Positions 37,015 through 51,167 are shown, counted from the first letter of the stretch. The stretch: 64,000 nucleotides of DNA from Apteryx mantelli (GCF_036417845.1 NC_089979.1:22028458-22092457); one strand, 5' to 3'. The notes: generated from the letters alone by a model not told the origin. Translations and numbers: made by a program.

Positions 37015-38798
37015 AGGACAGTTCTGCCTAGCTCATGATGAAATGGGGAGGAAGGTTATTATCTTTTGTGGTATCACATTGACTTTGGACAGGCTTTTAA
37101 GCATGCAGTAATCAACCTTCCTGTAATGTTTTATACATGCTATATTTTTGTCTTCTCCTGCTTAAAACATTTTTTCACTTAGGAGATGGATTGAGCAGTT
37201 CTTGATTGAGTCATACTCTTTCCTCTCTTTCTATTTATTCATTGTTACCATGGAAATGATTTCATCTTCCCAATAGTAGAATTCCAGCCCTGCAGTCTTG
37301 TTTTTGTCAATATACAATGTTTTTGTTCAACCCCCAACATCCCTCCTTTATTAATGTCACTGTTAGATGAGACTGTTTACCTATGTCAAGAAAAAAATCT
37401 TTAAGATGGTTTCTTATAGGGATTTTTTCTATTCTTTTCCTGGTCAGGGAGCTTGGATATTAAAGCTCTCATTCAGTTCATTATTCTATATGGATGGGAG
37501 TGGAAACACAATGCTAGTCCCTTGTCTGTTCTGCTTGGGCAGAATTCCACTGTGTGACTTGCCCCCTGTTCTGAATGGGCATAAATGGGCATAATCCATT
37601 AAGGGAGGAAAAAGGTTATGGCCCAGCCCCATCCTTGGTTCAACATAATAACCAGCTGCATGGAGAGGAGTAAGCTGCAACCAGCTAAATTTGTAGCAGC
37701 AGGATATGAAGCAACCTTCGCCATAAATGGCTGGTGCCAAGCGCCATGTGATGTCTTAAGTCCCAGATGATGACTGGACTGGACTCTGATTGTCTTAGCT
37801 TGTTTGGTTTATAATGTGAGAACTTGAAGGCTTATTAATCATGCATGTCTAGGAACGGTCATGACATTTTTCTGGAATTATTGGATCAAGAATGTTCCCA
37901 TGACCGAACAATTTAATTCACTAAAACTTTCAAGCATTTTATGGCACTAGGAGTGATGAGTGTTTATTACAGATTCAACACTGTGTAAATGAATGTCCAT
38001 TTTCTATCATTTCTGTTTTTTATAGGATCATAAACATAACATTAATAGCTTTTAAATTCTAACATATCATATAAAACTTCATTTTATTAATTATTTTTCC
38101 CCTTGATGTGAAAGTAAGTCTAAGAAGATATTTTCAGCTAAAAATGTACCTCACAAAGCCCCTAACCACCTTTCCCAGTCTTTTAGAAGACATCAGTTCC
38201 AAGTTTACTTCCAAAGAATATACTAAAATTATTATTTTATTTTAGAGTCTGCTATGTTCCTGGAAAAGGTGACTTAACTTTCTAGAGGGAAAGAGGTAAT
38301 GGAAAGGCAGCAAACAAATGCAGAACCAAGCAAGCCACTTTTCTGTTTTTAAAAGAGCATCAGGAAGGTTCCTGGTCTGAAGTTATGTGAAGGTAGAAGG
38401 GGAAAGGAAGGGTATTATTGACATTAGAATATCATTTCCTGTCTGGACAGGCTGAAGATATAAAGTCTTAGTGCAAATTTTTGATGCTTCTGTTTAGTAA
38501 AGGAGAAGAAGCGCTCTGGGAGGGTGACAGCAGGAGTCTAGAGAGGGTTATTTTCATGGATTTTCAGCCACTCTGCTGTCCTTCTGTGTCTGAGGCTCAG
38601 GTTGAGCCCCAGGAGCAGCTGACATGATCTAAGAGCTCACTGCCACTGGGGGACGTGGGGTCTCTCCCCATGCTGCTCTCCTTCCTAGCTCACTCTCAAC
38701 CCTCTAGACCCCCACCAGGTTTGCACCAGTTGTAACATTTGTGGGCTCCATTATGGAGCTGATTCAGTCCAGTAACCTTATCCATTTCTTTTCTGCAG

Positions 38799-38887
38799 GG
38801 TCAGCTTTCTGCCATGTGGATGAGGAGAAGGGCCCAGGGAAGTGTCCAGCAAGCACCAGAGCCAGTCCAGCTGAACAGTGGCAGCAG
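38799..38887 (+). other. weak candidate internal exon
   Basis: A pyrimidine tract and acceptor (tccatttcttttctgcag) end at 38798, and a donor match CAG|GTAACC follows at 38888. They bracket an 89-base segment that is GC-richer than its surroundings and open in two frames, one of which yields a Cys-, Glu- and Pro-containing peptide. No domain is recognised, and splice-like pairs of this quality occur by chance in 64 kb. Confidence 0.2.
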
Positions 38888-39548
38888 GTAACCAGGAGAG
38901 AGGAGGGATCAGGAATGGCTGTGAGCTATTGGGTCAGCTCACAGTCTCATGCATGTTCACCATCCAAGGCCATGAAGTGGCCACAAGCCAAACACTGCAA
39001 ACTCTGTTTTCCCTGGCTGCCTTTCCCTCCCACACACCCTCTCCTGCCCACACAAAGGAGGTGAAGAAAAGTGTTGGCAGATGACATATCCTTGCAAGTG
39101 ACATGATTTCCACCAGCTGAATTCATGTTCTGCAATCACGCTGTATATTCATTTTTCCCAGGGTCTTATTTTAAAATACTTTCCACTTATTTGATCTCCT
39201 CTTCTTTGCAAGATCATCAAGATGACTTGTCAGCAATTTACTGTAGAAATTTGAAAGGAACCAGAGAAAAAGGGGATTCCTAACAGAGAATACTGTCAGA
39301 CACCCGCATGTATTTAACCTGTGTCTGGCTGCAAAATTGTGCGCTCTGGTGCTAGACCTGTAGCTCAGTTGATGCAGCCATAGATTGAGAACTCCTGAGA
39401 ACAAGACACTGAAGCCTCAGGCAGATGGGCTGAGAAAGACCTCACTGTTAATGAATGCTTTTCTCCAAGAAGAAAGAAGATAAAACAAGTGCTGGCCCAA
39501 GGTTATTTCTTACTGCAATAAATGTGCTTGTATCAGGTTATGTAGAGT

Positions 39549-39690
39549 CACTGAATAGAATCATAGAACACTTCAGCTCCAAGGGGACCCCTGGAAGTTG
39601 TCTTGTCCAATCCACTGCTCAAAGGAAGGCCAACTACAGAGACACATTAAGTTGCTTAAAAGAGTCTCCTCTCTTATTTTTAAGATTATT
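39549..39690 (-). mobile_element. CR1 3'-end fragment, old
   Basis: The plus strand reads 'gaatcatagaacacttcagctccaaggggacccctggaagttgtcttgtccaatccactgctcaaagg', in pieces the reverse complement of the CR1 3' end ('gaatcatagaat...ggaagggacct...ggtcatctagtccaacccactgctcaaag'), and continues toward 'ggttgctcag'-like sequence. It is a short, diverged 5'-truncated copy in minus orientation. The inner boundary is uncertain. Confidence 0.75.
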
Positions 39691-40574
39691 TCAGCTTTTC
39701 CTGCACACCCTTCTGCTATCTCTCATTTTGATACTGGATTCACATAATCAATAACACTAAATAACAGTACATTTTTATTACTCTTCAAAACTCTTTGTCC
39801 TGAAGAACAATGAAAAAGCATTACTTTTACTGTTTTATTAGGTCAAATGCTAACAGATCGGAGAAGGTACAAACAGCTCTTCCTGCATTCATGATTCAAA
39901 TCGCTGTTACATGACCTGACCCCTCCTATAGTTCTGTAGAGTCCTCACTTTCCTAAGCATCTGCTAGTAGCCAGCACCAGAGGTGAAACACTGGGCTAGC
40001 TGAACCTCCAGTATAACCCTGTACAGAAGTTCGATGCTTCTGTGTCACTCTAGAAGACAAGTATCTCACATTTTTGACCATAAGTTTGTTCTTTATTTTG
40101 AGTCTGACAGTTCTGTAGAAGATGATGCTAAAGGCTGATTCAGTTGTGCTTAGCTGCTTTAAGTTCAAAATCAGTCACACTTCTGCCAGTCACTGGCATT
40201 ATAATCACCCTTACCCTTGAGGGCCAGCACAAGTTGACTGCAGGTCTACTGTCTGGCTGCCTTTAGGTTGGCTCCATCCCTGAGAATGAGTTACCTTGAG
40301 CTACAAGGACGCCTGTACAGCCAAGCATGAAAGATGGATTCCATCCTTTTATGGCTGTGCACCATCAGACATCCCATTGAAGGCAAGTGCTGCCTTTGGG
40401 CAAGGCCAAGGCAAGAGTGCCCTTGGGTACGGGATAAGACATAAGATTTTACTTGGAATTGCTGTTATGCTTTTTATGGATATTGTGGAATATCAAATAG
40501 TTGTATGCTTTTCTTTAGACAATAGCAATAGAGAACATAGTTTCATGTTTTTGTAGAAAAAAATTACCTCTTCA

Positions 40575-40690
40575 TCTTCACAATATTTCTGCAATGTAGC
40601 ATTTACAGATAGCAAAACTGAAACACAAAGAGGTGCACTTTTCAGCTAATGCCAGAACAGCGAACAAAAGTCCCACACCCCTTACTATAT
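40575..40690 (-). repeat. MIR-like SINE fragment
   Basis: The segment 'atttacagatagcaaaactgaaacacaaagaggtgcac' corresponds to the MIR reverse complement 'attttacagatgaggaaactgaggcacagagaggttaag', followed by weaker similarity through the frame to 'aaaagtcccacacccctt'. Old and diverged. Confidence 0.6.
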
Positions 40691-41081
40691 ATTGCGGAGG
40701 GAGTGAAGATACTTTAGTCTCCTCCTAGTGTGCTGTCTCTTCTGCAACAGATAATGGGCAGACTCTGGTTTACCACAGGGGCACATTTCAATGGTTTCCC
40801 ACTCTTTTTTTCATTTATTTTCAGAATTACACAGCTTTTTTTAGTTCCCTGATGCTCTTTTGGGGAAAAAATAGACCTGACATTCCTGAGTTTGTATCCT
40901 TTGATCCTATATGGGGGCCAGTGAGACACCTCCACTGCTGTTGTCAGCAGACTTGGCACAGGAAAGACATACTCTAATCCTCCTTTCAGCTGGAACAGTT
41001 TTTTGCTGTGTTTCATAAAGCAGATGAAGAGGCAGACACAACACTCTCAGACCAGCTGATGGAGAGCAAAAGCAGCATGCA

Positions 41082-41121
41082 TGCACACACGCACACACAC
41101 ACACACATACACACAAACACA
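41082..41121. repeat. (CA)n microsatellite
   Basis: An interrupted CA dinucleotide repeat with GCA and ACAT interruptions, preceded by GCATGCATGC. Alternating purine-pyrimidine sequence of this kind can adopt Z-DNA. Confidence 0.9.
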
Positions 41122-44100
41122 AATAATCATAGCCGAGTAACACAGTCATGATTTCCTCACAATTTTGCTAGGCTTCAGCTGTGAATCCTTTGCAAAACAG
41201 CCCCAGCCACAGTACTTGCAGAGAATAACAAATTAATTTCTCCTTTTAATGTTCACAAGCAGTTTTAAGGGGCTATTAGGGAGCTGATGAAGAGTGATTT
41301 AATGTTCAATCTGCTTTTTTGTTTGTTTATTTGCAAGTATTGTACCTCCAACAGCAAAAGATGAGACTTCTCCTTAGAGTATAATAAGATTCAAACATTT
41401 TGATGAAAATGATCAGCCCTGTCTACCACCCTGTTTCTGCATATGATTCCGACAGAAGTCTCCTGGGTTTCCTCTCCAACAGAAGGCAGTAATGTGGAGC
41501 AAAGAAGTCTGATCAGATATAGTGCCATTACTCTATTTTAAGCCATAGCTCACAGCAGGTTCAGCACTCTTTTGAGTTTCTTGTCCATCTTCTTCAGTCT
41601 TCTGATGTGTTTTGCTCCAAACTCAACTGCTGACCAAAGTAGATCCACCTTTTATTAAAAATCCCCTCATTGCCCATTTTTTGGAGCACAGCAGCACAAA
41701 AATTTCTTTCTAGAACAACCTCTACCAGGAGGGATAAATTACACCATTGACTGAACACTTAGTATTAGTAAGTCAGAGCTGATGAGCATGAATGAATGTG
41801 TCCTCTTAATACTTTGGGGTTCTCCATACATGGTAAGTCATAATATTAAATTACGTTTTCAGATGTCTTGTTCTCTTCTATGGTAAAAAATAGATAGTGA
41901 AAGAAGAGGAAAAACAGCCAAAGACAAGAAATGACAGGATAAAAGGAATAGCTGTTCCAAGACGCTTCACATTTCAACTATGTCATTCCCTTTTTACTGA
42001 GCCTCAGTGATAAATGGCTAGTGGAACAGACCATGTGGTAGTGTGCTGTGTACTAGCTTGGTTGCCTCGTCTGGCACTGATGCTCTAGAGATGACGGGTG
42101 GATCTGATAGCACTAGTGGTAATAAAGATTATCTGACCATTTCACCTGTATTGTCAGCTCCTTACAACTTTGCGGACTTTAACAGTTTGAGTAGAAGTTT
42201 TCTATACTGTCTCTTTGCTTCTGGATGACCTTTTTTAAAATTCTTTTTTTAAGTTTCATTGAACAGTCTGGCTATTTTTGATGAAAAAGCTTCCTGTTTT
42301 GCTCCTAAAGAGCAATGAAGAACTCTTGCCAGATTTTCACAGATCATTCCTAGCTTTGGAGCAGAAGTTGAAATGTCTTTCTAGGGGGAGTCACCTGGTG
42401 TAAGTTATCTTCCTGTTCTCACCAGAAACTTTCTAAATTCATGCTGTGTCTAAATTCATAGGGATCAATAGAACCAGGCTAGAATTTCATGGATAGGTAA
42501 ATCCTGTAGATTCCCCTTGCAAGGAGCACACTCCATCTCTGGGCTTCAAGCACTGAATACAACTTATCCTACATTTGCTGCTTGGGACGCTGTGGTGCAA
42601 AGCTCAGAAACAGAGAGCAGGTTTCCTTAGGGCTTGCAAGGCTCTCATTGCTGGTGCCCAAGGTGGGAAGAGGAGTAAGAAGCCTAACCACTCTAGTGAG
42701 GTGATATTTCCCTCGCAGGGAAAAGCTTGCAGGAAACAGAGGATGAAGTGGAAGAAGATCCAGTGCAGAGGAGTGACAGGGACGTAACAAGGCTGTAGCC
42801 TAGGGAGAGTTGGAGGGGATGGAACAGAATACACCAGAATGCAGATGTGGAGGGAGAGCAAAGGGCAGCTCCATAGAAAACCTTAGTTACAGCATCCTGT
42901 GAGCCTAATATGATTTAACAACTATTCATTTTACCACAGTGTTTTGAAGTTAATGTACATCTTTCACCCCCTCATGCAGAGATATGTACATATGCATCCC
43001 TCCACCAGGCTTGCCAAATGAACCTGAAGTTTTCAAACCCTCTTAAGATGCTTTGACAAATTCAAGCTTAGTATATAAAGTGCTTTAGCACCTTTTGTGA
43101 TAAAATACTCTAGAGTGTCCCATTCTTCTCTTCCTTAATTTGTGGAAATACTTAGCCTTTATATAATATTCAGGTCTGATTACAGGGTGCAAGACCATTT
43201 TTCTGTGTAAAGCACTAGTCATGAAAGAAGGCTAGGTTTAGGCTTTCTGCTTTTATGCACAGCAAACGTGCAATTTTGTTACCGGTAGCAACAACCAGCT
43301 CAGAAAATGATTAGGCTTTTAAATATCTAGGTTTTGAGAAAAAGCATAAACAAGAAGCTGTGGGCCAGATCCCGAGTGTTGTTTCTGAGAGTATGAGCCT
43401 GTGTATAGAAACTGCCCTACAAGGAATTCAGGGAAGAAACCACAGAGTGAGTGAGGCTCCTGCAGCAGTTTCCATGTGGACTCTGCTAAGTCAGAGGAAT
43501 TCCTCCAAACTTACAAAATTTACAAAATTTTATTTCAGTGCAGAATTTAGCCCTTGCTATTTTTCAGGGCTAGTAGTCCCATTTTATTGAACTAACTCAA
43601 GCACAGCATTATTATTGTGTTTCTTTTGCAATTTTGAAAGGTTAATTATATTGTTGAGCGATATTTTAATTTATTCTAATTTGTCTCATCTGGATTCATT
43701 TGCCTAATAGTTTTGCATATCTTTACATTCATTACAGTCCATTAAGGTAAAACCTTTTAAAAAATATTCATTTATGGCCACTTTTACCACTTTCCTTTTG
43801 AACCTCATTCTTATCCAAATGTCAAACTCTTTAAAAATTTTGGCATGAAAGGTCACCTTTCTGTGAAAATAAGTCATCATATTCAACATTTCAGTACTGG
43901 CATGAAAATGACAAGTTATACAAAAGTCTCATGCTTTTCAAGAGGAATCTCAGTGAGAACTTAAATTATTTTTTTCTTAAAATCACAGTTTTCCCACCAG
44001 TTTTTAGCACTACGTCTTTGACAAAAGCTAGTGTGTCTGCTGACTCTAGTTTTCACCAGAGAACATTTGGCATGACCAAGTGGAGTCCACGAAAGAATGC

Positions 44101-45370
44101 AGAGATACCTTTTTGTACTTTCGTGCAGCACCCTGCTCCTGCATTTTGCAGAATAGACCGAGCAATCTTTCCAGTGCACATTCATGACCCATGATAATAA
44201 ATAGTGTATATAATGGCTGAAAAGACTGTTGAGAAGCTTATGTAGGGGCACATACTCAACCACGTAAATTTGAACTGCTTTCTGTTAGCTTTCATGCATG
44301 TTACGAACCAATCAAAGTATCTTTGTTTTTTGCGCTGCAGTACTGCCTACAGCCCTGGGTGTGCTTGTATCTGCAAATGCACAGTAAAAATACGTTCCCT
44401 GCCTTAAGTCCTTTCTAAAGTACGTGTACAAAAAAAACCTAACAGCAATAGGTTACAGTAAAGTCACATGGCCACAATGAGATAACAAGTCAAAACAACT
44501 CAGCAAAAAAATGCTCTGGCAAACTATGTTTGTAATTTTTTATAGGCACCACAGCAAAGATGAGGTTGTACATTCACTTGAGGCTGAAATGGCCATTTAG
44601 GGAAGCTGCTAATGATAGCTGCCAACTGATAAAGACACTTTTTGAAGTTCAGGTAAAGCTGGAACAGGAATTTTCATTGCATTAACTGGTATTTCTCAAA
44701 TGTATGAAATGTGAGAAATAAATAAAACAAAATGATGGCACTTACAATTGCATGGTGCCTTAGGCACCCTACTGCCTTAGCCTTAGTAATGCTAAGCATC
44801 TGCTATTCCCAGCTTTATATCCTTTCACCCAAGCTGCTGTGGCAATGTTTTTGAGAGTCTCTGTGGTGGTATTTTTCCACTATTGTCCTTGTATTGTTGT
44901 TCTGATGGCTCTGCACCTGTAAACCCCAATAGTGTTATGGCAAATTCTCATGGGAAGCAACTACCACTGGTGTGAGAATTACCCATCTTTTCCCCTCCTT
45001 GTTACCTCTTGTTCTGTGAATTTTAGCTTATACTGGAATAGTGAATAATGAAATACAGAATAGTAATTTAAATACTCAGTAAATATTATCTAATAATATA
45101 TGTGCACAGAGTTTAACAAACAATTGAGGTGCAAAATTTGCATCCTATTTGCATACTCCAGTCAGCGCCAGTAGCACCAAAAATGGAAACAATAGGGAGT
45201 CTGAGCAGGTCACAACGAAAAGCATAGAGTGCTAGGGGAAAAGCATGGCAAAAATCATTATTATCCTCATCATCTTCATCCTCACCAGCTGCTGCACTGG
45301 ACAGATGCTTCCAGAAGAGGACACTGCTCTGGGACGCTATCGCTACTCTGTGGCTGACCACTGGGGAGAG

Positions 45371-45434
45371 TTTTGCCTTCGCCTTTCCCTTTCTCCTTCC
45401 ATTTTTCTTTCCCCTTCCCTTTCCCTTTTTCTCA
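45371..45434. repeat. homopyrimidine tract on plus strand
   Basis: About 60 bases almost entirely of C and T in CCTTT/CCCTTT-like units, broken by a few G and A bases. It is a simple sequence with potential for triplex formation. A minus-strand frame ends upstream of it, but no gene is implied. Confidence 0.75.
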
Positions 45435-46739
45435 CCATGACATCAGCTACGGATTCCACTAATAAATCTTTGAGCGTGTGAACGTGTCTCAGCATCCTTT
45501 GTGCAACATCCCCCTTTTCTCAACTTTACTGACTACGTTTAGAAATTCTGGGCTTGATGTGAGGTTTTTTTGTATCTTGTGCACTCTGACGTAAAGCCTG
45601 ATTATCTGATTGAAGTGCCTGTAATGTACACTCTGTTATCATATCCTCTATATTTGAATTGACTGAATCAATTTCCATCTTTCCTCTGTGATTTTCACTA
45701 GTCCATTAGAATCATCCTCCTTCAAAATCTTGTTGAAAATAGCCTTACTCTCAGTTTTGGAAGATGCTGCCAATATCTACATTTCATCAAAGCATGACAG
45801 CTGCAATTTTTTTATCAGTGCATCAGGTTTTAACCACAGCATGCCCTCTCATCACTCAAGAAATAATTGCAGACTAGAGGCTTATATCTATATCATTTCT
45901 ATGAATAATATGTATAACTGAATTTAGTTCATCACTTGATATTATTCTGTCACATGGACATCACAAAGAAGCTCTAAAGCAAACAAAAAGAAGAAAAACG
46001 ATAGTCATAAGGTAAATACTTTCAAGAAAGAAAGAGAACCATGGGTTGAACATTCACTGGAAAATTATTTCCAAGTACTAGGGAGACTAAATATCTTGCT
46101 TGTCAAGACCTAATACAAAAAGAATATTAAAGACTTAGTGCTCTTCTCCAGGAGGGAACATAGGAGATTTAGCTTGTAGGCCTGTTTAGGAAGAACAGAC
46201 TGACTGAGATGCAGGCTGTAAAGGATGGCCTAGGCAGCTGGGTCAGTTCCCACTTTGAGATTAATAAGTTTTCAGCAAAAGACTCAAGCACATAGGCCTT
46301 TCACTACCCTTTTTTGAGTTGGTGCATACTTTTGAGGGAGCAAATGACAATTGTTTGAAGAAGCTATTTCGATTCACTGAAATCATTTATTGAGCTTCAG
46401 GCTCACCAAAGAAAGTTTCTTGATACTGCCAAAAGTATTTGGGCCTGTTTTATTTAACATGACTGCAAACAAAGATAACCCATTTATCTTTTCTGAGTAC
46501 TCACATTATGGGATTCTGCCTTCAGACAGATGAAGGAGGTTCATCATTGGGAAGCCCATCACTGGGAAGACACACTTGATGCAGGTACCTGAGACAACAC
46601 CTTATTCAGAAAAGGTCTGAAAAACTAAGTAGGACAATTTTTTATTGTAGCAACTCAGAATATGTCATGGAATTATTACAGCTATTGTGCTAACCTCATT
46701 ACCATGTTACCTCATTATCTGCATTCCATTCATCCTTTT

Positions 46740-46840
46740 CAAACCTGTGTGAGATAGGGTTATAGGGTTATTTGGCCCATGTTATAGGCCAAATTAGGAA
46801 TTGAGGTTCCCAGTGAAATAAGCAGAGCTGCATGCCAGTA
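46740..46840 (-). repeat. possible MIR-like fragment
   Basis: 'tgtgagatagggttatagggttatttggcccatgttataggccaaattaggaattgaggttcc' in order resembles MIR reverse-complement blocks 'tgtgaggtaggtattatt', 'ccccattttacagat' and 'aactgaggc'. The similarity is weak. Confidence 0.35.
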
Positions 46841-46976
46841 GGAAATGCTGACGGAGAAGATGCTGATGGAAAGGTGTATTTGGCTCCTAATGAGTTTTGT
46901 AGTCTCCAGAGTTTGCTCCAGTCTAAGGAGGAAAACAATATTTTTCAATATTTGCCTTTTTGAGGAAGAAAAAAAA

Positions 46977-47150
46977 TCAGAGAATCAGAGTAATTCAAGC
47001 TGGAATGGACCTCTGGTGGTCATCTCATCCAACAAATTTTGAATATTTCCAAGGACAGAAATTCCACCCTTAGTCCTTAATAGGTTTCATAAGCCAATGT
47101 CTCCTTGTTTGCTTCAGTTTCTGAGTTTCCCACAAGAAAGGGGGAGGAAA
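46977..47150 (-). mobile_element. CR1 3'-end fragment, old, internally deleted
   Basis: The plus strand shows 'agaatcagag', 'ggaatggacctctggtggtcatctcatccaac', then 'ttttgaatatttccaaggacagaaattccacc' and 'tttcataagccaatgtc'. These are reverse-complement CR1 3' blocks in the right order, but the part between the 'tccaac' block and the 'tttgaatatctccaagg' block is missing. It is a diverged minus-orientation copy. Confidence 0.75.
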
Positions 47151-50100
47151 ATCAATGTCTTGAAGGTCTTCATAACTCAATGGTGGCCAATGGTGGTGAA
47201 TGTTGTATACTATCAAGATATTTTTGAAAGCACTGAAATGGGGAAAAATAATAAGGTTAGAGAAACCAAGGCTATTTGCACAAGATACATGCACATGCAT
47301 TAGAACAGGACTCAAAATTTCCATTTGCTAAACTTGGCTTGGGAGTATTATAGGCATGAAAGAGCTTTCAGTCTTCAAAATTAAAAGAAGAATGAACTTC
47401 ACTATTAGAAAAATCTCTGTGACTTCAAAGCTCAACACAAAACCTGTCTCCCTCAAGTTTTTGAAATGTAAAGTTCTAAAAATGCAAGTGATCTTTGAAA
47501 AATAGAACTATGAAACTGTGACACATTGCTCTGTCACTCTAATTAGTCTCTCCTGATGTCTTAACTTCTTTATGGTTATTTTTCTTGTTCTATTTTTAAG
47601 ATTATAATAATAATTACTAGTGAAAAGGTTGTTTCTTCACTGGGGAAAAAAAAAAAAAAAGATCAACTTTCAGATGGATTTTAAAATTCCTGGACTCACC
47701 CCTTTCAATCCACATTCACCGAATAACACCACTATGGAATTTTGCCTTATGTGATCTGCATTTTCAGATGCTATTTTTGCTACTCTTTTAAATAAGCCAT
47801 TAAGTAAAAACAAGCCAAACAGTCTCAGACTTTTAAAGCAAGCAGCATTAATCAGGAAAAAGCAGCTGTATGTAATATTTTGTTTTACCCCAACAACCAC
47901 TTAGTGTTCTAGTCTGGATTTCGGAGAACTATTTAATTATTTTATGCCTACTGCATTTTACAGTGTGCTGCCAACGGCATGTTGAAATTATATCAAGGTC
48001 ATTGTTTGCGATTGACATTATCACTGTCTTTCTTTGGTTTATTACACTTTTTGTGAGCAGGAAATCCTGATGTTGCCATGTCAAGTGGCTACTGAATTTC
48101 TAGAGACTTATGCTGCCAACCTCCTTAGGCAGGAAATAAATTGTTCTTTCACTGTTGCATAATCTGATTGACATGCCTACACTGAATGTGCTCCTTTTTA
48201 CCAAGACAACGAATCCCACTTCTCTTGTCATATTTCATAAATTCCACACAGTCACATTTTAGTAATCTGTAAGCATTGCGAAATTATGAATATGGCAAAA
48301 GGCAGCCATGGTTGGCCACTCTTTAAAATGAAGGATGGCGTTTAAATGAATTCCCGTGATTGTGATATATTTCCATGCTGGCATCAAACTGTCACAATCT
48401 CTTTCTACCTTTTTGATGGACACACTGAAATATATATTCCAATGAAGCAATTTCCTTTCTGATAATTTACAGCATACTTTTTTGTAGATCTGTGATGTGT
48501 ACTTCAAATTATGCTACCAAAGAGAAAATGACACACAGCCTCTTTTTAATTAGTTTTTGGCACAGAACAAGAACGATTCTTTTCTTTTTTAGTGGCCCGT
48601 GTTTTTTAAAGAACAAGGGAGGAAGGGTTTAGGGTTAAAAACCTTTACAAAAAAATGAGTAATTTTTCTGTGTCCTGACTCCCTGAAAGGACTCACTCAG
48701 AAAAGCACTAGTGAAATGCTAGCAAAGGGCAGGAACACATTGCTAGGGACAGGGAAGAAGACAGGACCAAGGAATGATCAACTTGCTATTCGGTGGAAAG
48801 GGATCTACAACATGAGTGACAAAACCTATTTCTGTATTACCAAGTAGTGTGGCCCAAAAGAAACGGATCTTCTGAGGGAAGCACATTGTGCTGAGAACCC
48901 AGTGGGCACAACATACATGTTTCAGGGTTTTGTTTTCCTTGAACTAACTCTAATTTGGTCCCCTGGATTGAACATCCATTAGCAACCATCGTGAATTAGG
49001 TGTACCCCTAGAGTTCGTCTTGCATTCTGGTTTTGGCCAGAAAGAATCCAGTTTCTGCATTCCAAGACTGCTTTATGATGTGACAAAACATGGGAATGGG
49101 AGTTTTCATTTTGGAAATTCACTCCTTATCTGAGTTAAAATGTTATTGTTAACACCCAGAGTTCATTTACACACAAGTAGATAGGAGATCATCACTGTCG
49201 GGGCAGGATTCTGTTCCCAGACCTGCACTACATACTTGCTTCTTAAATTCTGCTGCCCTGGCATGGAAGAAGCTCTCAGCAAGAAAAATGTCAGCCTCAT
49301 TCTTCATTGCTGCCTTTGGAGGATATAAGCAATCCTTTCCAGAGGTGGGAAAAGATTTGAACTGGACAAGCTCAGAGCAAATCTACAATTTGGGCATTGG
49401 TTTATTTGGAACCTAGACATGGTGGCTGACTGTCTGGTCTAGACTGCTCTTCATGTTGGTTGTTAGTGCACGAATTCGTGGTTAGTGTGTGAATTGACAC
49501 ATGGCTCTTCAAAGTCAGGGCAAAATAATTTTTTTCAATAGGCCACTGATTAGATGTGGCTGAGACAGAAGGGTATGAGTCACCACTCAAATGACAAGTG
49601 TAAATATAGTGCCTAGGGGAAGGGAGAAGGCTTTCCAAAGCAAACACATTGTTTAGAGCTGAAAAATTTGAAGCCAGATCTCCACCACAGGATTTTGCTG
49701 GCATACCTACATTGTCTAGAGGTGTAAGAAAATTGCCCACAGAGCTGACACTGCTCTATGGGCAAAATCCATGGTGAAGACACAGGAAGGTTTAAAGAAG
49801 AGTGGTAGTCACAGAACTATTGCTATACAGGGAAAGGATATAGCTATGATGACAGAAAGAAAAATACCTCAGGGTAAGATGCTGTCAATACATGTTCGGA
49901 GTGCTCCTAGCATATCTACCTCAATTAATCCTCTCCAAAAGTGTGCATCCCTGTGTCCAATTTCAAGATCCTGAATGGATTTAGGCATGAGATAGCTCCC
50001 AGATACTCAGCCTTGGCATTTGAAGAGGGGTCTGGGTGTTACGGAACTTTGTAGCAATCCTGAGGTAGGAGCCGTGGAGAGGACGTTGTCTGGACTGAGG

Positions 50101-51167
50101 ATCTGGACCTCAGCATCTCTGTTCCCCCTAAATATTGCTTGAAGAGCCCACTATCTTTAATATTATTCCAAGGAAATAAGAGAAAAGTGGTCTAGATTAA
50201 ATTATCAAAATGTGGCTTTGCAGCAAATTGATCGGGGGTAAATATTACTAGATCATGCCAAATTGGCATGGCATTTCAAGTGAGATCTATTAGGGCTCTT
50301 GCCTGAGTTCCTGAGTGTCAATGAGCATTTGGATTAATGAATAAGTTGATGGAACAGAAGCTATTACAAACCATGTAGACATCAATGCACAAGGCAGACT
50401 GTAAACACCACCGAGGACAGGATTAGAATTCAAGATAATTACCTGGCACTGGAAAAAAAAAGGTTTTGAAAACAACAAAACAAAATTCAGTGAGACAGCA
50501 AAAAACAACTCAGAAAAAGAAAAAGGCAAGTGCACAAACACAAAAACAGACAGACCAGTTAAACAGCACCTTGGAGGAAAGGCATCAGAATCGTTTGCGG
50601 ACCACAAACTGTATGACAGGACTAAAATGCAATGTTGTTACAAACAAAACAAATGCTGACCCATGTGAACAGGAGTGTCATTTGCAGAACTTATGAAGCA
50701 ATTACTCCTTTTGTCTCCACATAGCTCGAGGCCCTAAACTTTAAGAGAGACACAGTCATACTAAGAAGAATAGTAGGAATGCTGAGAGGCTTTAGAAGAT
50801 GTGATCTATCCATCAAGGCAGGGTTAATTCAGTTTATTTTTGGACTAAAGTGAGAGGAGAACATGATAAAAATTTCAGTATAGAAAACATAATTAAAAGG
50901 GTGAAGAGACATGGTTTTTCATTTCCAGGGTGGAAAAAAAATAATAATTAATTTTCTGTAGGACAGGATATAGGTTAGAAATTAAGTAAGGCGTTCCTAA
51001 CCACAAAGATGAACAAGTATTAATAAGCTACAAAACTGTGGAATCCCTGTTACTGGGAGTTTTAAAGACTGTCTCAGTAAATCTTTGTCAGGAGGAGTGT
51101 CAGGATTCTTGGTCTTCCCTCAGAAAAGAGACATAGACTAGCTGACCTGTGAAAACAACCTCCAGCT
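47151..51167. other. AT-rich non-coding stretch
   Basis: Nothing recognisable apart from poly-A runs such as 47646-47660. The segment 51030-51110 faintly recalls another CR1 3' portion but is too diverged to call. Confidence 0.65.

Larger units (their letters stand above)
34200..38798. other. non-coding stretch with simple repeats
   Basis: Holds one MIR-like fragment and several short microsatellites, listed separately. I see no gene. A nearly direct 10-base duplication (AATGGGCATA) occurs near 37574-37592. Confidence 0.65.
38888..46976. other. non-coding stretch with CR1 and MIR remnants
   Basis: Contains the CR1 fragment at 39.55 kb, the MIR-like fragment at 40.6 kb, a CA microsatellite and a long pyrimidine tract, each listed separately. 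No gene can be supported. Confidence 0.65.

Noticed and set aside
39358-39422. tRNA-like 'tagctcagttgatg' A-box look-alike
   Set aside because: No B box, no cloverleaf pairing and no anticodon stem; not a tRNA gene.
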